A stretch of 64,000 nt of DNA, taken from contig NZ_SGWR01000001.1 in NCBI RefSeq assembly GCF_004217315.1, positions 186,001 through 250,000 of the forward strand. Direction: 5' to 3'. This stretch comes from Corticibacter populi. Lineage in GTDB: Bacteria; Pseudomonadota; Gammaproteobacteria; Burkholderiales; Burkholderiaceae_C. Below the pieces are notes generated by a model. It had not been told where the DNA came from. It was given only the letters and a program-made list of their open reading frames with translations, and ran no database searches. Numbering within the stretch: position 1 is the first letter of the stretch; each line of letters begins with the position of its first letter. Shown in pieces: positions 8,214 through 17,715 of the stretch. Both the position numbers and the translations under genes were made by a program.

Positions 8214-10952
8214 TCAGCGCTTGAGCAGAGCCTTGAGCGCCGCCTGCAGGCGGCGGGCGCTGGCATCGTCGGCCGCACCGGCCAACACCTGAGCCGTATC
8301 GGCCTGCCAAGTCTCGAGCGGCGTGGCGGCGTGCTTTTGCGTCAGCAACTGCAGTTGCAGGGCGCGCCGATCGATCAGGGCCTCGGCCGGGGTCGGCACT
8401 TCGGCAGCAATCTCGAGCCGCAGCAAGGCCTGCGCCGCGCCGGCCGAGGCGGTGGCTGGCGCGCCCAGTGCCGTTTGCCAGGCCGACCATTGGGACGCGC
8501 TGACGCGCTTGCCGAGCTGGCTGGCCGGGGGCAGGGCTGCGGCATCCCGCTGGCGCCAGGCTTCCAGCAACTGCACCAGGGCTTCGCCGTGCGCCTGCGA
8601 AGAGAGCTTGCGCAAGGCTTGCTGGGCGGCCTCGAGGGCCTGACGCTGGGCCCGGAAGGCTTTGTCGCCCAGGCGGGGGACATTGCCGCGTTCAGCCCGC
8701 TCGACACGTTCCGGGCGCTCCGGACGGCGTTCGCGGTCACGCGGCCCAGGCCGGGTGCTGCCCTTGGCTGCGGAGGCGGCGACAGCGGCATCGCGGCGCT
8801 GCGCACCAGGCCGGTCATCGCCGCGCACGGCAATGACGGGTTTGGCAGCGGGTGGAGGCGGGGCCACCGGAGCGGGTGTGCTGTCTGCCGCCGGGCTTTC
8901 ATCCGCTTCCGGCACTTCGGCCGGTTCGTTCGACTCGGCGGCCGGAGCCGTGTCTGCGCCGGTCGCGACTGCCGCATCGGCCTCGGCCGAGTTGGTGGCA
9001 GCCGTCGCATCCGCGCGGGCTGCGGGTGCGCCAGCGCCAGGCGTGGCAGGAACCTGGCGAACCGCCTGTTCCAGCGCATCCATGGCAGCGCGGATGGCTG
9101 CGGCATCGCTGGCGTGGGAGGCCTGTTCAAGCTGTTCGGCCGCCTGCAGCACGGCCTGGTCGTGTGCGGAGAGGGCTGCGCTGGCCTTGCTGCGCTGCTC
9201 GCTCTTGCGATTGAAAGCGGCATCGAGCGGCTGGCGGAAGCTGTCCCAGAGTTTTTGTTCGAGCTTGCGCTCGAGCGGCACCCCCTGGGCTTCGGCCTGC
9301 CAGCGTTGCTGCAGGCGCTTGACGGCGTTGATGTCGAGCTCGGCGGCTGCGGCGAGTTCCTGGGCCTCGGCGATCAGGGCGCGGCGCGCGGCCACGCTGG
9401 CCTTGCGGGCCTGGTCCAGCGGCGCGGCCACGGCGTCGTAGGCGCTCTTCCACTGCTCCTGCAACTGGGTGTAGAGCTTGTCGCTGACGTGGCCGGCATT
9501 GCGCCAGCGGTTGGCAAACTGCTGCAGACCGCGCTGGAGGTCCTTGAGACTGCCTTTGAGGTCGTCACCGGCCTGCTGGGCGTGGGCCTGGCCCCATTGC
9601 TGCAACTCGTCGATCAGGGCCTGGCGCTCGGCCTTGTGGGCCTGGGTCTCGGCCTTGACCTTGCCAAGCCATTCCTCGACTACGGCATGGGCCTTGTTGG
9701 CGGCTTCGTCGAAGCGCTTCCAGAGATGCGCGTTGGGCGGGCTGGAGCGGTCGACCTGGCGCCACTGTTCGCGCAGTTCGCGCAGCAGGGTCTGCAATTG
9801 CTTGCCGGCTGCAACGGCGCGGCCGCTTTCGGGCTGCAACAGCTTCTCGGCGCGGGCGATGAGTTCCTCGCGTACCTGGTTGGCACCCCAGCGCTGCCAG
9901 CCCTGCAGGTCGCCGGCGTCGATCAGCGCGCGGTTGATGCGCTGCTCCAGCCCGGCATCGGCGACGCCACCGATGGCCTTGAGCTGTTCGCGCAAGGCGG
10001 CTGCTGCACGGTTGCTTTGCTTGGCCTGACCGCTCTTGACGCTGGCCTCGAGCTCGGCCAGCGCCGTCTCGATGCCGGCGAGCTGCTCGGGACTCAGGGG
10101 CGCGGCGGCTGGCGCGTCGGCAACGGCGGCGGGCACTTCCTGGTGGCCATGCAGAGCGCGCAGTTCATCGGCCCAGACCTGCACCTTGGGCAGTGGTGCC
10201 TTGGGGTCTTCGGCAGCGGCCTTGGCCTGTGCCAGCGCCTCGGAGAAGGCTTCGAAAACCTGCACCAGCTGCGTTTCAGAGCTTTGCAGCGCGTTGGCGT
10301 GGCGCGGCTCGACGCTGCTCCACAGCGCGGCGCCGGTGAGTTCGGCGGCGTTGGCACGCCACTTGTCGATGTCCTGCGCCAGGCCGGCGGCGGCCTCGGC
10401 GGCATGCTGCCAGGGCTTGGTCGAGAGCACGTCGATGCGCTGTGCCAGCAGCACCGCCGCCTCCTTCTGCACCATGGCCTTGTGCTGCAGGTCTTCGAGG
10501 GATTTGATGGCCTCGGCAATGCGGCCGCGCAGGGAGGCCAGCGGCTCCTTGGAGAGCGGCGCGCCGGCCTTGGCGGCGTCGCGCTGCCAGGCCATGCCGT
10601 CGGCCAGGTGGAAGGTGGGAGCGGCGAGGATCTTCTCGGCCTTGGCGGCCCAGTCCTGGCTGGTGGCTTCCTGTTGCTTGTCTTGGCGGATGTCGTTCAT
10701 ACGTTGGCGAATCGGTTTGGCAGCGCCTTTGTCACGGGCGCTGAGGGCTTTGTAGACTTTCTGGAGCGAATCCATGTCGGGCTGGCTGGCCAGCCACTGC
10801 TCCACGCGCAACTGGCGTTCGGCCGAGTTGGCGGCGGAGAACACGCCGCCACTGAGCGCATCGAGTGGATGCGGGGCTTGGGGCTCGGCAGGGGCGGTGG
10901 GCGGCGTGTCAGGCTCGGCCGGCGTCTTGTTGCGGGACAGGAAGGCGAACAT
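8214..10952 (-). CDS. DUF349 domain-containing protein
   Basis: A 912-aa cytoplasmic protein. The frame stays open far upstream (to 13034) across suhB and trmJ, so the start was chosen at MFAFLSRNKTPAEP, where protein-like sequence begins. It is largely alpha-helical with repeated W-x5-R/K DUF349-type units, for example LWKRFDEAANKAHAV, QEQWKSAYDAVAAPLDQAR and LWDSFRQPLDAAFNRK (about residues 330-570), separated by Ala/Glu-rich helices. A Pro/Ala-rich low-complexity linker (about 625-740) precedes a helical C-terminal region. DUF349 proteins are common in Burkholderiales and have no established function. suhB lies upstream on the same strand with a 242-bp gap, so it may have its own promoter. 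Confidence 0.88.
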   Translation of the reverse strand: MFAFLSRNKTPAEPDTPPTAPAEPQAPHPLDALSGGVFSAANSAERQLRVEQWLASQPDMDSLQKVYKALSARDKGAAKPIRQRMNDIRQDKQQEATSQDWAAKAEKILAAPTFHLADGMAWQRDAAKAGAPLSKEPLASLRGRIAEAIKSLEDLQHKAMVQKEAAVLLAQRIDVLSTKPWQHAAEAAAGLAQDIDKWRANAAELTGAALWSSVEPRHANALQSSETQLVQVFEAFSEALAQAKAAAEDPKAPLPKVQVWADELRALHGHQEVPAAVADAPAAAPLSPEQLAGIETALAELEASVKSGQAKQSNRAAAALREQLKAIGGVADAGLEQRINRALIDAGDLQGWQRWGANQVREELIARAEKLLQPESGRAVAAGKQLQTLLRELREQWRQVDRSSPPNAHLWKRFDEAANKAHAVVEEWLGKVKAETQAHKAERQALIDELQQWGQAHAQQAGDDLKGSLKDLQRGLQQFANRWRNAGHVSDKLYTQLQEQWKSAYDAVAAPLDQARKASVAARRALIAEAQELAAAAELDINAVKRLQQRWQAEAQGVPLERKLEQKLWDSFRQPLDAAFNRKSEQRSKASAALSAHDQAVLQAAEQLEQASHASDAAAIRAAMDALEQAVRQVPATPGAGAPAARADATAATNSAEADAAVATGADTAPAAESNEPAEVPEADESPAADSTPAPVAPPPPAAKPVIAVRGDDRPGAQRRDAAVAASAAKGSTRPGPRDRERRPERPERVERAERGNVPRLGDKAFRAQRQALEAAQQALRKLSSQAHGEALVQLLEAWRQRDAAALPPASQLGKRVSASQWSAWQTALGAPATASAGAAQALLRLEIAAEVPTPAEALIDRRALQLQLLTQKHAATPLETWQADTAQVLAGAADDASARRLQAALKALLKR

Positions 10953-11194
10953 GAGCAATTCACACGGGGTTGCAAAAACCACTGTCCGGGCTGGACGTGG
11001 TCCATGGACTGCGGGGCAGGTGGCTCCAAGTATAGGCAGTTCATCGCCGGCGCGGCAGACTTCCGTCCGATCAAGGCGCGGTGTGCGCGCTGCCGATGTG
11101 ACTGCCGGCTGATTCGTTGGCGGCTCCGGGGCGGCTTGCATGATGGCCGGGCAGGGCGTCGGGCCGCCCGTTTGCCACAACTCGGCCGCCCGCC

Positions 11195-12100
11195 TTATTC
11201 CGCCGCTGCCGCCGGTGGGCGCAATGACAGCACCTGCTGCAGTTGCTGGCTGCGCTCGCGCACCAGGGCCTTGTCGCCCGCACCGGCGAACTTGCTGTAC
11301 TTGCCGAGGATGGGCACGAGCTGGCCATAGATGCGCGGCGGCGCGGCCATGCATTCGCGCTGCTCCATGAAGTCGGCCTCGCCGGTGAAGTTGCCGACCA
11401 GGCCGCCCGCCTCGGTCACCAGCAGGCTGCCGGCGGCCACGTCCCAGATGTTCAGGCCGGTTTCGAAGAAGCCGTCGGAAAAGCCCGCGGCCACATAGGC
11501 CAGGTCGAGCGCGGCGGCGCCGGGCCGGCGCAGTCCGGCGGTGCGCTGCGACAGCTCGGCGAACACCTGCATATACTGGGCGAAGTCGTCGCCGGCGCGG
11601 AACGGGAAGCCGGTGGAGATCAGGCAGTCCTGCAGTTGCACGCGCTTGCTCACGCGGATGCGCCGTTCGTTGAGGAAGGCGCCGCGGCCCTGGGTGGCGG
11701 TGAAGAGGTCGTTGCGGGTCGGGTCGTAGACCACGGCCTGCTCGACGCGGCCCTTGACGGCCAGCGCGATGCTGATGCAATAGACCGGAAAGCCATGGAT
11801 GAAATTGGTGGTGCCGTCGAGCGGATCGATGATCCAGATGTGGTCGGACTTCGGATTGCCGTGCTGCTGGCCGCTTTCCTCGGCCAGGATGCCATGGCCG
11901 GGGTAGGCGCCCAGCAGGGTCTCGACGATGGCCTGCTCGGAGGCGGTGTCGATTTCGGTGACGAAGTCGTTGATCTGCTTTTGCGAGATGCGGACCGCCT
12001 CCACGTCCAGTGCGGCACGGTTGATGATGCTGCCGGCCGTGCGCGCGGCCTTGATGGCCACGTTCAACATGGGGTGGAGGCTGGTGGAGGTGGTGCTCAT
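11195..12100 (-). CDS. suhB: Inositol-1-monophosphatase family protein
   Basis: A 301-aa member of the Mg-dependent inositol monophosphatase/SuhB family. Metal-binding motifs are present: ILAEESG (about residue 70), [17 protein letters not shown] (about 90) and [15 protein letters not shown] (about 220). In E. coli SuhB also modulates rRNA transcription antitermination. Gene context supports the name: it is divergent from trmJ, an arrangement seen in many proteobacteria. The 133-bp gap between the two starts must hold both promoters. A Pro/Ala-rich C-terminal tail extends beyond the usual fold. The start could be the internal [10 protein letters not shown]. Confidence 0.93.
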   Translation of the reverse strand: MSTTSTSLHPMLNVAIKAARTAGSIINRAALDVEAVRISQKQINDFVTEIDTASEQAIVETLLGAYPGHGILAEESGQQHGNPKSDHIWIIDPLDGTTNFIHGFPVYCISIALAVKGRVEQAVVYDPTRNDLFTATQGRGAFLNERRIRVSKRVQLQDCLISTGFPFRAGDDFAQYMQVFAELSQRTAGLRRPGAAALDLAYVAAGFSDGFFETGLNIWDVAAGSLLVTEAGGLVGNFTGEADFMEQRECMAAPPRIYGQLVPILGKYSKFAGAGDKALVRERSQQLQQVLSLRPPAAAAE

Positions 12101-12233
12101 ACGGTCTTGGCGAAGTGGGGGCGCGGCGGCTTTGGAGTGGGCGCAGCGGCAAACCCTGTATTCTATCGCGCTTCACCAGCGCCGATGCCGGCCCTTCTCG
12201 CCTGGGCCCGCCCCCGGGCCACCGTCCATTGCA

Positions 12234-13091
12234 ATGAAAACCCGTTTCATCCTGATCCATACCAGCCATGCCGGCAATGTCGGTGCGGCCGCGCGTGCCA
12301 TCCGTACCATGGGCTTTGACGAACTGGTGCTGGTGGCGCCGCGCTGGCCCGACGTGCTGGAACGCGAGGAAACCATCGAGCGCGCCAGCGGTGCCTTGGA
12401 CGTGCTGGCCAAGGCCCGCGTGGTAGGCAGCCTGGACGAGGCGCTCGATGGCATGCAGCATCTGTGCGGGACGGCCATGGTCCCGCGCGATTTTGGGCCG
12501 CCCACGCGCACGCCGCGCCAGCATTTCGACTGGCTGTGCCAGATCCAGACCCGCGCGTGCCAACCGTGTGCGGATGCGGATGGGGATGCGGATGGGACCA
12601 ATGACGGGCCTCCTTCGGAGGCGCCGGCCGGTGACCTGCCGCAGGGGGTGGCCTTTTTGTTCGGCAGCGAGCGCTTTGGCATGCGCAATGAGGATGTGTA
12701 CCGTTGCCACGTGGCGCTGCAGATCCCGAGCGACCCGGAGTTCGGCTCGTTGAATTTGGCGGCGGCGGTGCAGCTCATCGCCTACGAATGGCGGCTGCAC
12801 CTGGAGGCCCTGGGCCTGGGGTATGCCGGCAGTGGCGCGTTGCAGGGGGCGCAAGCACCGCAGGGCGCCCAGCCCGAACCACTGGCCGATGCGCAGGCCA
12901 CCGCGGCGATGCTGGTGCACTGGCAACAGGCGCTGGAGGCCATCGGCTTTCTCGATCCGGCGGCGCCCAAGAAGCTGATGCCCAGGCTTGGCCAGCTTTT
13001 CAACCGGGCCGGTCTCACCGAGCCGGAAATCCACATCCTGCGCGGCATCGCCAAGACCATGCTGCAGACCAGGAGAGCGCCGCGGTCATGA
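12234..13091 (+). CDS. trmJ: tRNA (cytidine/uridine-2'-O-)-methyltransferase TrmJ
   Basis: A 285-aa SPOUT-class methyltransferase that 2'-O-methylates position 32 of tRNAs. The N-terminus [20 protein letters not shown] starts at ATG 12234; the open frame extends far upstream antisense to suhB without homology. The SPOUT knot motifs [13 protein letters not shown] (about residue 140) and [15 protein letters not shown] (about 170) are intact. An insertion around residues 105-130 contains an acidic [10 protein letters not shown] stretch encoded by four hexanucleotide repeats and is probably a surface loop. A Gln/Ala/Pro-rich linker follows near 200. The gene is divergent from suhB and upstream of cysE on the same strand, a conserved order. 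Confidence 0.93.
   Translation: MKTRFILIHTSHAGNVGAAARAIRTMGFDELVLVAPRWPDVLEREETIERASGALDVLAKARVVGSLDEALDGMQHLCGTAMVPRDFGPPTRTPRQHFDWLCQIQTRACQPCADADGDADGTNDGPPSEAPAGDLPQGVAFLFGSERFGMRNEDVYRCHVALQIPSDPEFGSLNLAAAVQLIAYEWRLHLEALGLGYAGSGALQGAQAPQGAQPEPLADAQATAAMLVHWQQALEAIGFLDPAAPKKLMPRLGQLFNRAGLTEPEIHILRGIAKTMLQTRRAPRS
12572..12595 (+). repeat. Four tandem hexanucleotide repeats within trmJ
   Basis: GGATGC and GGATGG units alternate four times. The period is six, so expansion or contraction keeps the reading frame. It codes for the acidic Asp/Ala/Gly loop of TrmJ. Confidence 0.8.
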
Positions 13092-13251
13092 CGGCGTCAG
13101 AACCTTTCCGTCTTTCGATGTGGCCTGGCACGGCATGCCGCTACCCGCGCACGTTCCGTGCACTTGCCATGCTTTTGCGATAATCCGCAGTTTCCCCCAT
13201 TGCCGAGGCGGCGCTTCCGACCCGAGCGCGCCGCCCGCGCCACCCAAAGCC

Positions 13252-14046
13252 ATGTTTGACCGTTTGCGTGCCGACATCCAATGCATTCTGGAGCGAGATC
13301 CCGCTGCCCGCAGCCAATGGGAGGTGGTGACCTGTTATCCGGGCCTGCACGCGATCTGGGCACACCGCCTGGCCAACTGGTTCTGGCGCCACCACCTGAA
13401 GTGGCTGGGCCGTTTCACCTCGCACTTGACGCGGGCCTTCACGGGCATCGAGATCCATCCCGGCGCACGGCTGGGCCAGCGTGTCTTCATCGACCACGGC
13501 ATGGGCGTCGTCATCGGCGAGACCGCCGAGGTTGGCGATGACGTCACCATCTATCAGGGCGTGACGCTGGGCGGCACCTCGCTGCACAAAGGCAGCAAGC
13601 GCCATCCCACACTGGGCAAGGGGGTGGTGATCGGTGCCGGGGCGCAGGTGCTGGGCGGCTTCGTCGTGGGTGACGGCGCGAAGGTCGGCAGCAATGCGGT
13701 GGTCACCAAGCCGGTGCCGGCGGGAGCGACGGCGGTGGGCAATCCGGCGCGCATCATCCAGGCCGAGAGTGATCGCAGGCGCGAGGAGGCTTCCGCCCGC
13801 ATGGGCTTCAGCGCCTATGGCGTGACCCAGAACGACGATCCGGTCTCGCAGGCGCTGCGCGGGCTCATCGACACGGCTGCCAGTCATGAGGAACAGGTGG
13901 CGTCGCTGTGGCTGGCCATCGAGAAACTCGCGGCGGCCCAGGCCGGGCGCACGGGACTGGACGCGGCGGTGGCACCGCCACCGGCTGCGCAGGTGGCGGC
14001 CGATGAGGCCGAACTGCGCAAGCTGCGCGATCTGGTCGACGAATAG
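13252..14046 (+). CDS. cysE: Serine O-acetyltransferase
   Basis: A 264-aa enzyme acetylating L-serine with acetyl-CoA, the first step of cysteine synthesis. Start ATG 13252 gives [20 protein letters not shown], the usual short-form CysE N-terminus. The left-handed beta-helix is seen as hexapeptide repeats from about residue 65 to 165: [70 protein letters not shown]. The catalytic His is in the FIDHGMG segment. The tail after about residue 175 is longer than in the shortest homologues and charged. It follows trmJ with a 160-bp gap. Confidence 0.95.
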   Translation: MFDRLRADIQCILERDPAARSQWEVVTCYPGLHAIWAHRLANWFWRHHLKWLGRFTSHLTRAFTGIEIHPGARLGQRVFIDHGMGVVIGETAEVGDDVTIYQGVTLGGTSLHKGSKRHPTLGKGVVIGAGAQVLGGFVVGDGAKVGSNAVVTKPVPAGATAVGNPARIIQAESDRRREEASARMGFSAYGVTQNDDPVSQALRGLIDTAASHEEQVASLWLAIEKLAAAQAGRTGLDAAVAPPPAAQVAADEAELRKLRDLVDE

Positions 14047-14520
14047 CCCGACCCGGCTGGTGGCCATGGGCTGGCCTGCCGCAACGGCCTGGATACAGGT
14101 TCGTTTGGGCCGGCTCCTGCGGCGTCTGCCATTCCCGCGAGGCTTGCGGATTCTGCGCTGGTGCGGGCCCGGGCGCCACTTTGTGCGGCTGCGGCCGGTG
14201 CCAGTCGTGCATGCGACAGAATGCGGCGCACGCATAGGACTTACCCCCATCGCGGCATGGCACTGCGCCGCTAATCTTGGCCCTGTCCTCGATTCCACCG
14301 AACCTCACTCCAATACAAGGCGCCTATGCACAGCTTCATACCCCCTGCATGCCCGCCACCGGCACGCGTATTCCCATCGCACCATCGACAGGCCTATGGT
14401 GTGCCATCAAATCCGGCCATGCTTTTCCGTGATGGGGAACATGAAACGCAGATACGCCCAGCCCCGCATTGCTCCGAGCGCATGCTTGTTCCTGGCTTCA
14501 ACTGATGGACGGATTCCTTC
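14047..14520. other. Intergenic region upstream of the liv operon
   Basis: A 474-bp stretch with no supportable gene. It separates cysE from livH and should hold the livHMGF promoter and leader. Short open frames exist but show no protein features. No clear terminator hairpin for cysE was identified. Confidence 0.6.
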
Positions 14521-15474
14521 ATGAGTTTTGAGTTTTTCATTATTTCGCTGCTCAACGGACTGAGCTACGGACTGCTGCTGTTCATGCTCAGTTCGGGGCT
14601 GACGCTGATCTTCAGCATGATGGGCGTGCTCAACTTTGCGCACGCGAGCTTCTACATGCTGGGCGCCTACTTGGCATATGCCGTCTCGCGCGTGGCGGGC
14701 TTCTGGGTGGCGCTGGTGCTCGCGCCGCTGCTGGTGGGGCTGCTGGGGGCGCTGTTCGAGAAATACAGCCTGCGGCGCGTACACAAGTTCGGCCACGTGC
14801 CGGAACTGCTGGTGACCTTCGGGCTCTCGTACCTGATCCTGGAAGTGGTGCAGCTGATCTGGGGCCGCGCCTCGGTGCCCTACGGCCTGCCGCCTTTTCT
14901 GCAGGGGCCGCTCTTCACCCTGTTCGACACCCAGTTCCCGAAGTCGCGCGCCTTCATCATGCTGGTGGCGGTGCTGATGCTGGTGTCGATCTGGCTGGTG
15001 CTCACGCGCACCCGCATCGGGCTGGTGATCCAGGCGGCGCTGACGCATCCGGACATGGTCGAGGCGCTCGGCCACAACGTGCCGCGCGTCTTCATGCTGG
15101 TGTTCGGTGGCGGTGCCGCGCTGGCCGGGCTGGCCGGCGTGATCGGCGGCAACACCTACATCACCGAGCCGGCCATGGCCATGTCGGTGGGCTCCATCAT
15201 CTTCGTGGTGGTCGTCGTCGGCGGCATGGGCTCGCTGGCCGGCGCCTTCATCGCCTCGCTGCTGATCGGCATCGTGCAGACCTTTGCGGTGGCGCTCGAT
15301 TATTCGCTGCTGGGCATGCTGCGCAGCCTGGGCGTGGCCGCGGGCCCGGACACCTTCGGCTACCCGGTGCTGCGCCTGACGGTCTCGCAGGTGGCCCCCA
15401 TCCTGCCATACCTGCTGCTGGTGCTGATGCTGATCTTCCGCCCGCGCGGGCTGCTGGGCACACGGGAGGGCTGA
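14521..15474 (+). CDS. livH: Branched-chain amino acid type ABC transporter permease LivH
   Basis: A 317-aa inner-membrane permease of the LivH family, first gene of livHMGF. The N-terminus SLLNGLSYGLLLFMLSSGLT with LNFAHASFYMLGAY (about residues 38-52) is the family signature. About eight hydrophobic segments are seen, and the cytoplasmic coupling region RTRIGLVIQAALTHPDMVEALGHN (about 160-183) should contact the ATPase subunits. The next gene starts two bases after the stop. The imported solute cannot be determined: this family also serves urea, amides and aromatic acids. No periplasmic binding protein gene adjoins it. Confidence 0.93.
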   Translation: MSFEFFIISLLNGLSYGLLLFMLSSGLTLIFSMMGVLNFAHASFYMLGAYLAYAVSRVAGFWVALVLAPLLVGLLGALFEKYSLRRVHKFGHVPELLVTFGLSYLILEVVQLIWGRASVPYGLPPFLQGPLFTLFDTQFPKSRAFIMLVAVLMLVSIWLVLTRTRIGLVIQAALTHPDMVEALGHNVPRVFMLVFGGGAALAGLAGVIGGNTYITEPAMAMSVGSIIFVVVVVGGMGSLAGAFIASLLIGIVQTFAVALDYSLLGMLRSLGVAAGPDTFGYPVLRLTVSQVAPILPYLLLVLMLIFRPRGLLGTREG

Positions 15475-15475
15475 C

Positions 15476-16879
15476 ATGAACCACACCACCACAACCACCA
15501 CCACCAACAACGCAACAACCGCGCCCGCAAGCAAACCGGGCTCGCCGGGCAAGCCCGCATCTGCCGTCTCCCATCCGCTGCAGGCGGCAGCGCGCGTGCC
15601 GAGGCTGGGCAAATGGCGCGTCCTCATCTGGGGCCTCTTCGCGCTGGCGCTGATCGTGCTGCCGAAGCTCTTCACCAGCGGCCTGGCGCTGACCATGCTC
15701 TCGCAGATGGGCTACCTCATCATCATCTGCCTGAGCTACAACATACTGCTTGGCCAGGGCGGCATGCTCAGCTTCGGCCATGCGGTCTACGTGGGCCTGG
15801 GGGCGTTCATCGCCATCCACGTGCTCAACCGCGTCGGCGCTGGCGCCTTCTTCGTGCCGGTGAGCCTGATCCCGCTGGTGGGCGGTTTCGCCGGCGCGTT
15901 CTTCGCGGCGCTGTTCGGCTATGTGACGACCAAGAAGGCCGGCACCACCTTCGCGATGATCACGCTGGGCATTGGCGAGCTGGTGGCGGCGATGTCGCTG
16001 ATGTTCCCCGAGTTCTTCGGCGGCGAAGGCGGCATCTCCACCGACCGCGTGGTGGGCGAGCCGTTCCTCGGCATCAGCTTCGGCCCCTCGATCCAGATGT
16101 ACTACCTGATCGCCGCCTACTGCTTCGTCTGCACGGTGCTGATGTTCGCGTTCACGCGCACGCCGCTCGGGCGCATGCTCAACGCAGTGCGCGACAACCC
16201 GGAGCGCGTCGAGTTCATCGGCTACAACACGCAGCGCGTGCGCTACTTCTCGTTCATCATCTCGGGCTTCTTCGCCGGCATCGGCGGCGGCCTGATGGTC
16301 ATGCACTTCGAGATCATCACGGCGATGGACAGCCTCAGCGCGCTGCGCTCGGGCGCCTATCTGCTGTTCACCTTCCTGGGCGGCGCGACGCTCTTCTTCG
16401 GGCCCATCATCGGCGCGGTGCTGATGGTGTTCGCCACCATCCTGCTCTCGGAGCTGACGCAGGCCTGGATGCTTTATCTGGGGCTGGTGTTCCTGTTCAT
16501 GGTGATGTTCGCGCCCGGTGGCGTCGCCGGCATCATCATGCTGAACGTGCGGGTCATGCAGTTCAGGCGCTTCGGGCCGCTGCTGCTGCCCTACGTGGCG
16601 CTGTTCGTGGCGCTGACGCTGGCATTCGTCGGCGTGGCCGCGCTGATCGAGATGGTTTACCACCTGCAGATGAACGCGGTGATGAGCACGCGCTTCCAGT
16701 TCATGGGGCAGACGCTGGATGTGGCCAGCCGCACGCACTGGGTGGCCGTGGCCGGCTGGGCCGTGCTGGCCAGCGCCCTCTTCGAGTGGGTGCGGCGCGG
16801 CTTCGTGCGCCGCTGGCACCGCCAGCAGGAGCTGATCGAGGCCGACATCCGTCAACGGCATGAAAGGGGAACTGCATGA
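15476..16879 (+). CDS. livM: Branched-chain amino acid type ABC transporter permease LivM
   Basis: A 467-aa LivM-family permease. The first 25 residues are a low-complexity Thr/Asn tract (MNHTTTTTTTNNATT) followed by a Pro/Lys-rich segment, an extension beyond the usual fold. The core starts near residue 45; LSYNILLGQGGMLSFGHAVYVG (about 82-103) is the family signature and the coupling region RTPLGRMLNAVRDNPERVEFIGYN is near 225. About ten membrane segments are visible, and the C-terminus ends in a charged helix. The stop overlaps the livG start (ATGA), indicating translational coupling. Confidence 0.92.
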   Translation: MNHTTTTTTTNNATTAPASKPGSPGKPASAVSHPLQAAARVPRLGKWRVLIWGLFALALIVLPKLFTSGLALTMLSQMGYLIIICLSYNILLGQGGMLSFGHAVYVGLGAFIAIHVLNRVGAGAFFVPVSLIPLVGGFAGAFFAALFGYVTTKKAGTTFAMITLGIGELVAAMSLMFPEFFGGEGGISTDRVVGEPFLGISFGPSIQMYYLIAAYCFVCTVLMFAFTRTPLGRMLNAVRDNPERVEFIGYNTQRVRYFSFIISGFFAGIGGGLMVMHFEIITAMDSLSALRSGAYLLFTFLGGATLFFGPIIGAVLMVFATILLSELTQAWMLYLGLVFLFMVMFAPGGVAGIIMLNVRVMQFRRFGPLLLPYVALFVALTLAFVGVAALIEMVYHLQMNAVMSTRFQFMGQTLDVASRTHWVAVAGWAVLASALFEWVRRGFVRRWHRQQELIEADIRQRHERGTA

Positions 16880-17715
16880 GCGCGACGACACCTGCGACAC
16901 CTTATGCGCTGGAGCTGCGTGAGCTGCGCAAGAGCTTCGGCAAGACCGAAATCATCCGTGGCGCCAGCCTGGCGGTGCAAAAGGGCGAGCGCGTGGCCAT
17001 CATCGGCCCCAATGGCGCGGGCAAGTCCACGCTGTTCAACCTGATCAGCGGACGCCTGACGCCCAGCAGCGGCGAAGTGCTGCTGGGCGGCCAGCGCATC
17101 GATGGCAGCAAACCCTACGAGATCAACCGCCTCGGGCTGGCGCGCAGCTTCCAGGTCAGCAACCTGTTCTCCAAGCTCAGCGTATTCGAGAATCTGCGCT
17201 GCGGCCTGCTGTGGAGCACCGGCTACCGCTACACCTTCCTGCGTTTCCTGGCCAATCTGCACGATGCCAACGAACGCACCGAGCAACTGCTGCGCATGCT
17301 GCAACTGGAGAAGCGGCGCGACGATCTGGCGATGAACCTGACCTACGCCGAGCAGCGCGCGCTGGAGATCGGCATCACCATTGCCGGCGGCGCCGACGTG
17401 ATCCTGCTGGACGAGCCGACGGCCGGCATGAGCAAGTCGGAGACGGCGCACTTCATCGCGCTCATCAAGGAAGTGACGCGCGGCAAGACCTTGCTCACGG
17501 TCGAGCATGACATGGGCGTGGTGTTCGGCCTGGCCGACAAGATCGCGGTGGTCGTCTATGGCCAGGTCATTGCCTTCGACACCCCGGAGAAGGTGCGCGC
17601 CAACCCGGCCGTGCAGCAGGCCTACCTGGGCTCGGTGCTGGCGCAGAACCAGGCCAATGCGGGGCTGCAGGCCGCCGGTCACCAGATGGAGGGAGCAGAG
17701 CATGCTGCACATTGA
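16876..17715 (+). CDS. livG: Branched-chain amino acid type ABC transporter ATP-binding protein LivG
   Basis: A 279-aa ABC ATPase. Walker A is GPNGAGKST (about residue 38), the LivG-typical NRLGLARSFQVSNLF follows, the signature region is degenerate as LTYAEQRALEIGI (about 155) rather than canonical LSGGQ, Walker B is VILLDEPTAGMS and the H-loop is TVEHDMGVVF. The start overlaps livM by four bases and the 3' end overlaps livF by 14 bases. It should pair with LivF to power the LivHM channel. Confidence 0.93.
   Translation: MSATTPATPYALELRELRKSFGKTEIIRGASLAVQKGERVAIIGPNGAGKSTLFNLISGRLTPSSGEVLLGGQRIDGSKPYEINRLGLARSFQVSNLFSKLSVFENLRCGLLWSTGYRYTFLRFLANLHDANERTEQLLRMLQLEKRRDDLAMNLTYAEQRALEIGITIAGGADVILLDEPTAGMSKSETAHFIALIKEVTRGKTLLTVEHDMGVVFGLADKIAVVVYGQVIAFDTPEKVRANPAVQQAYLGSVLAQNQANAGLQAAGHQMEGAEHAAH

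Noticed and set aside
8214-13034. A 1606-codon open frame on the minus strand
   Set aside because: Only the part up to 10952 looks like a protein (DUF349). The upstream extension is antisense to trmJ or out of frame with suhB and has Arg/Gly/Pro-rich shadow composition.
15248-16900. A 550-codon open frame antisense to livH and livM
   Set aside because: His/Gln/Arg-rich composition without motifs; a GC-rich antisense shadow of clear membrane protein genes.
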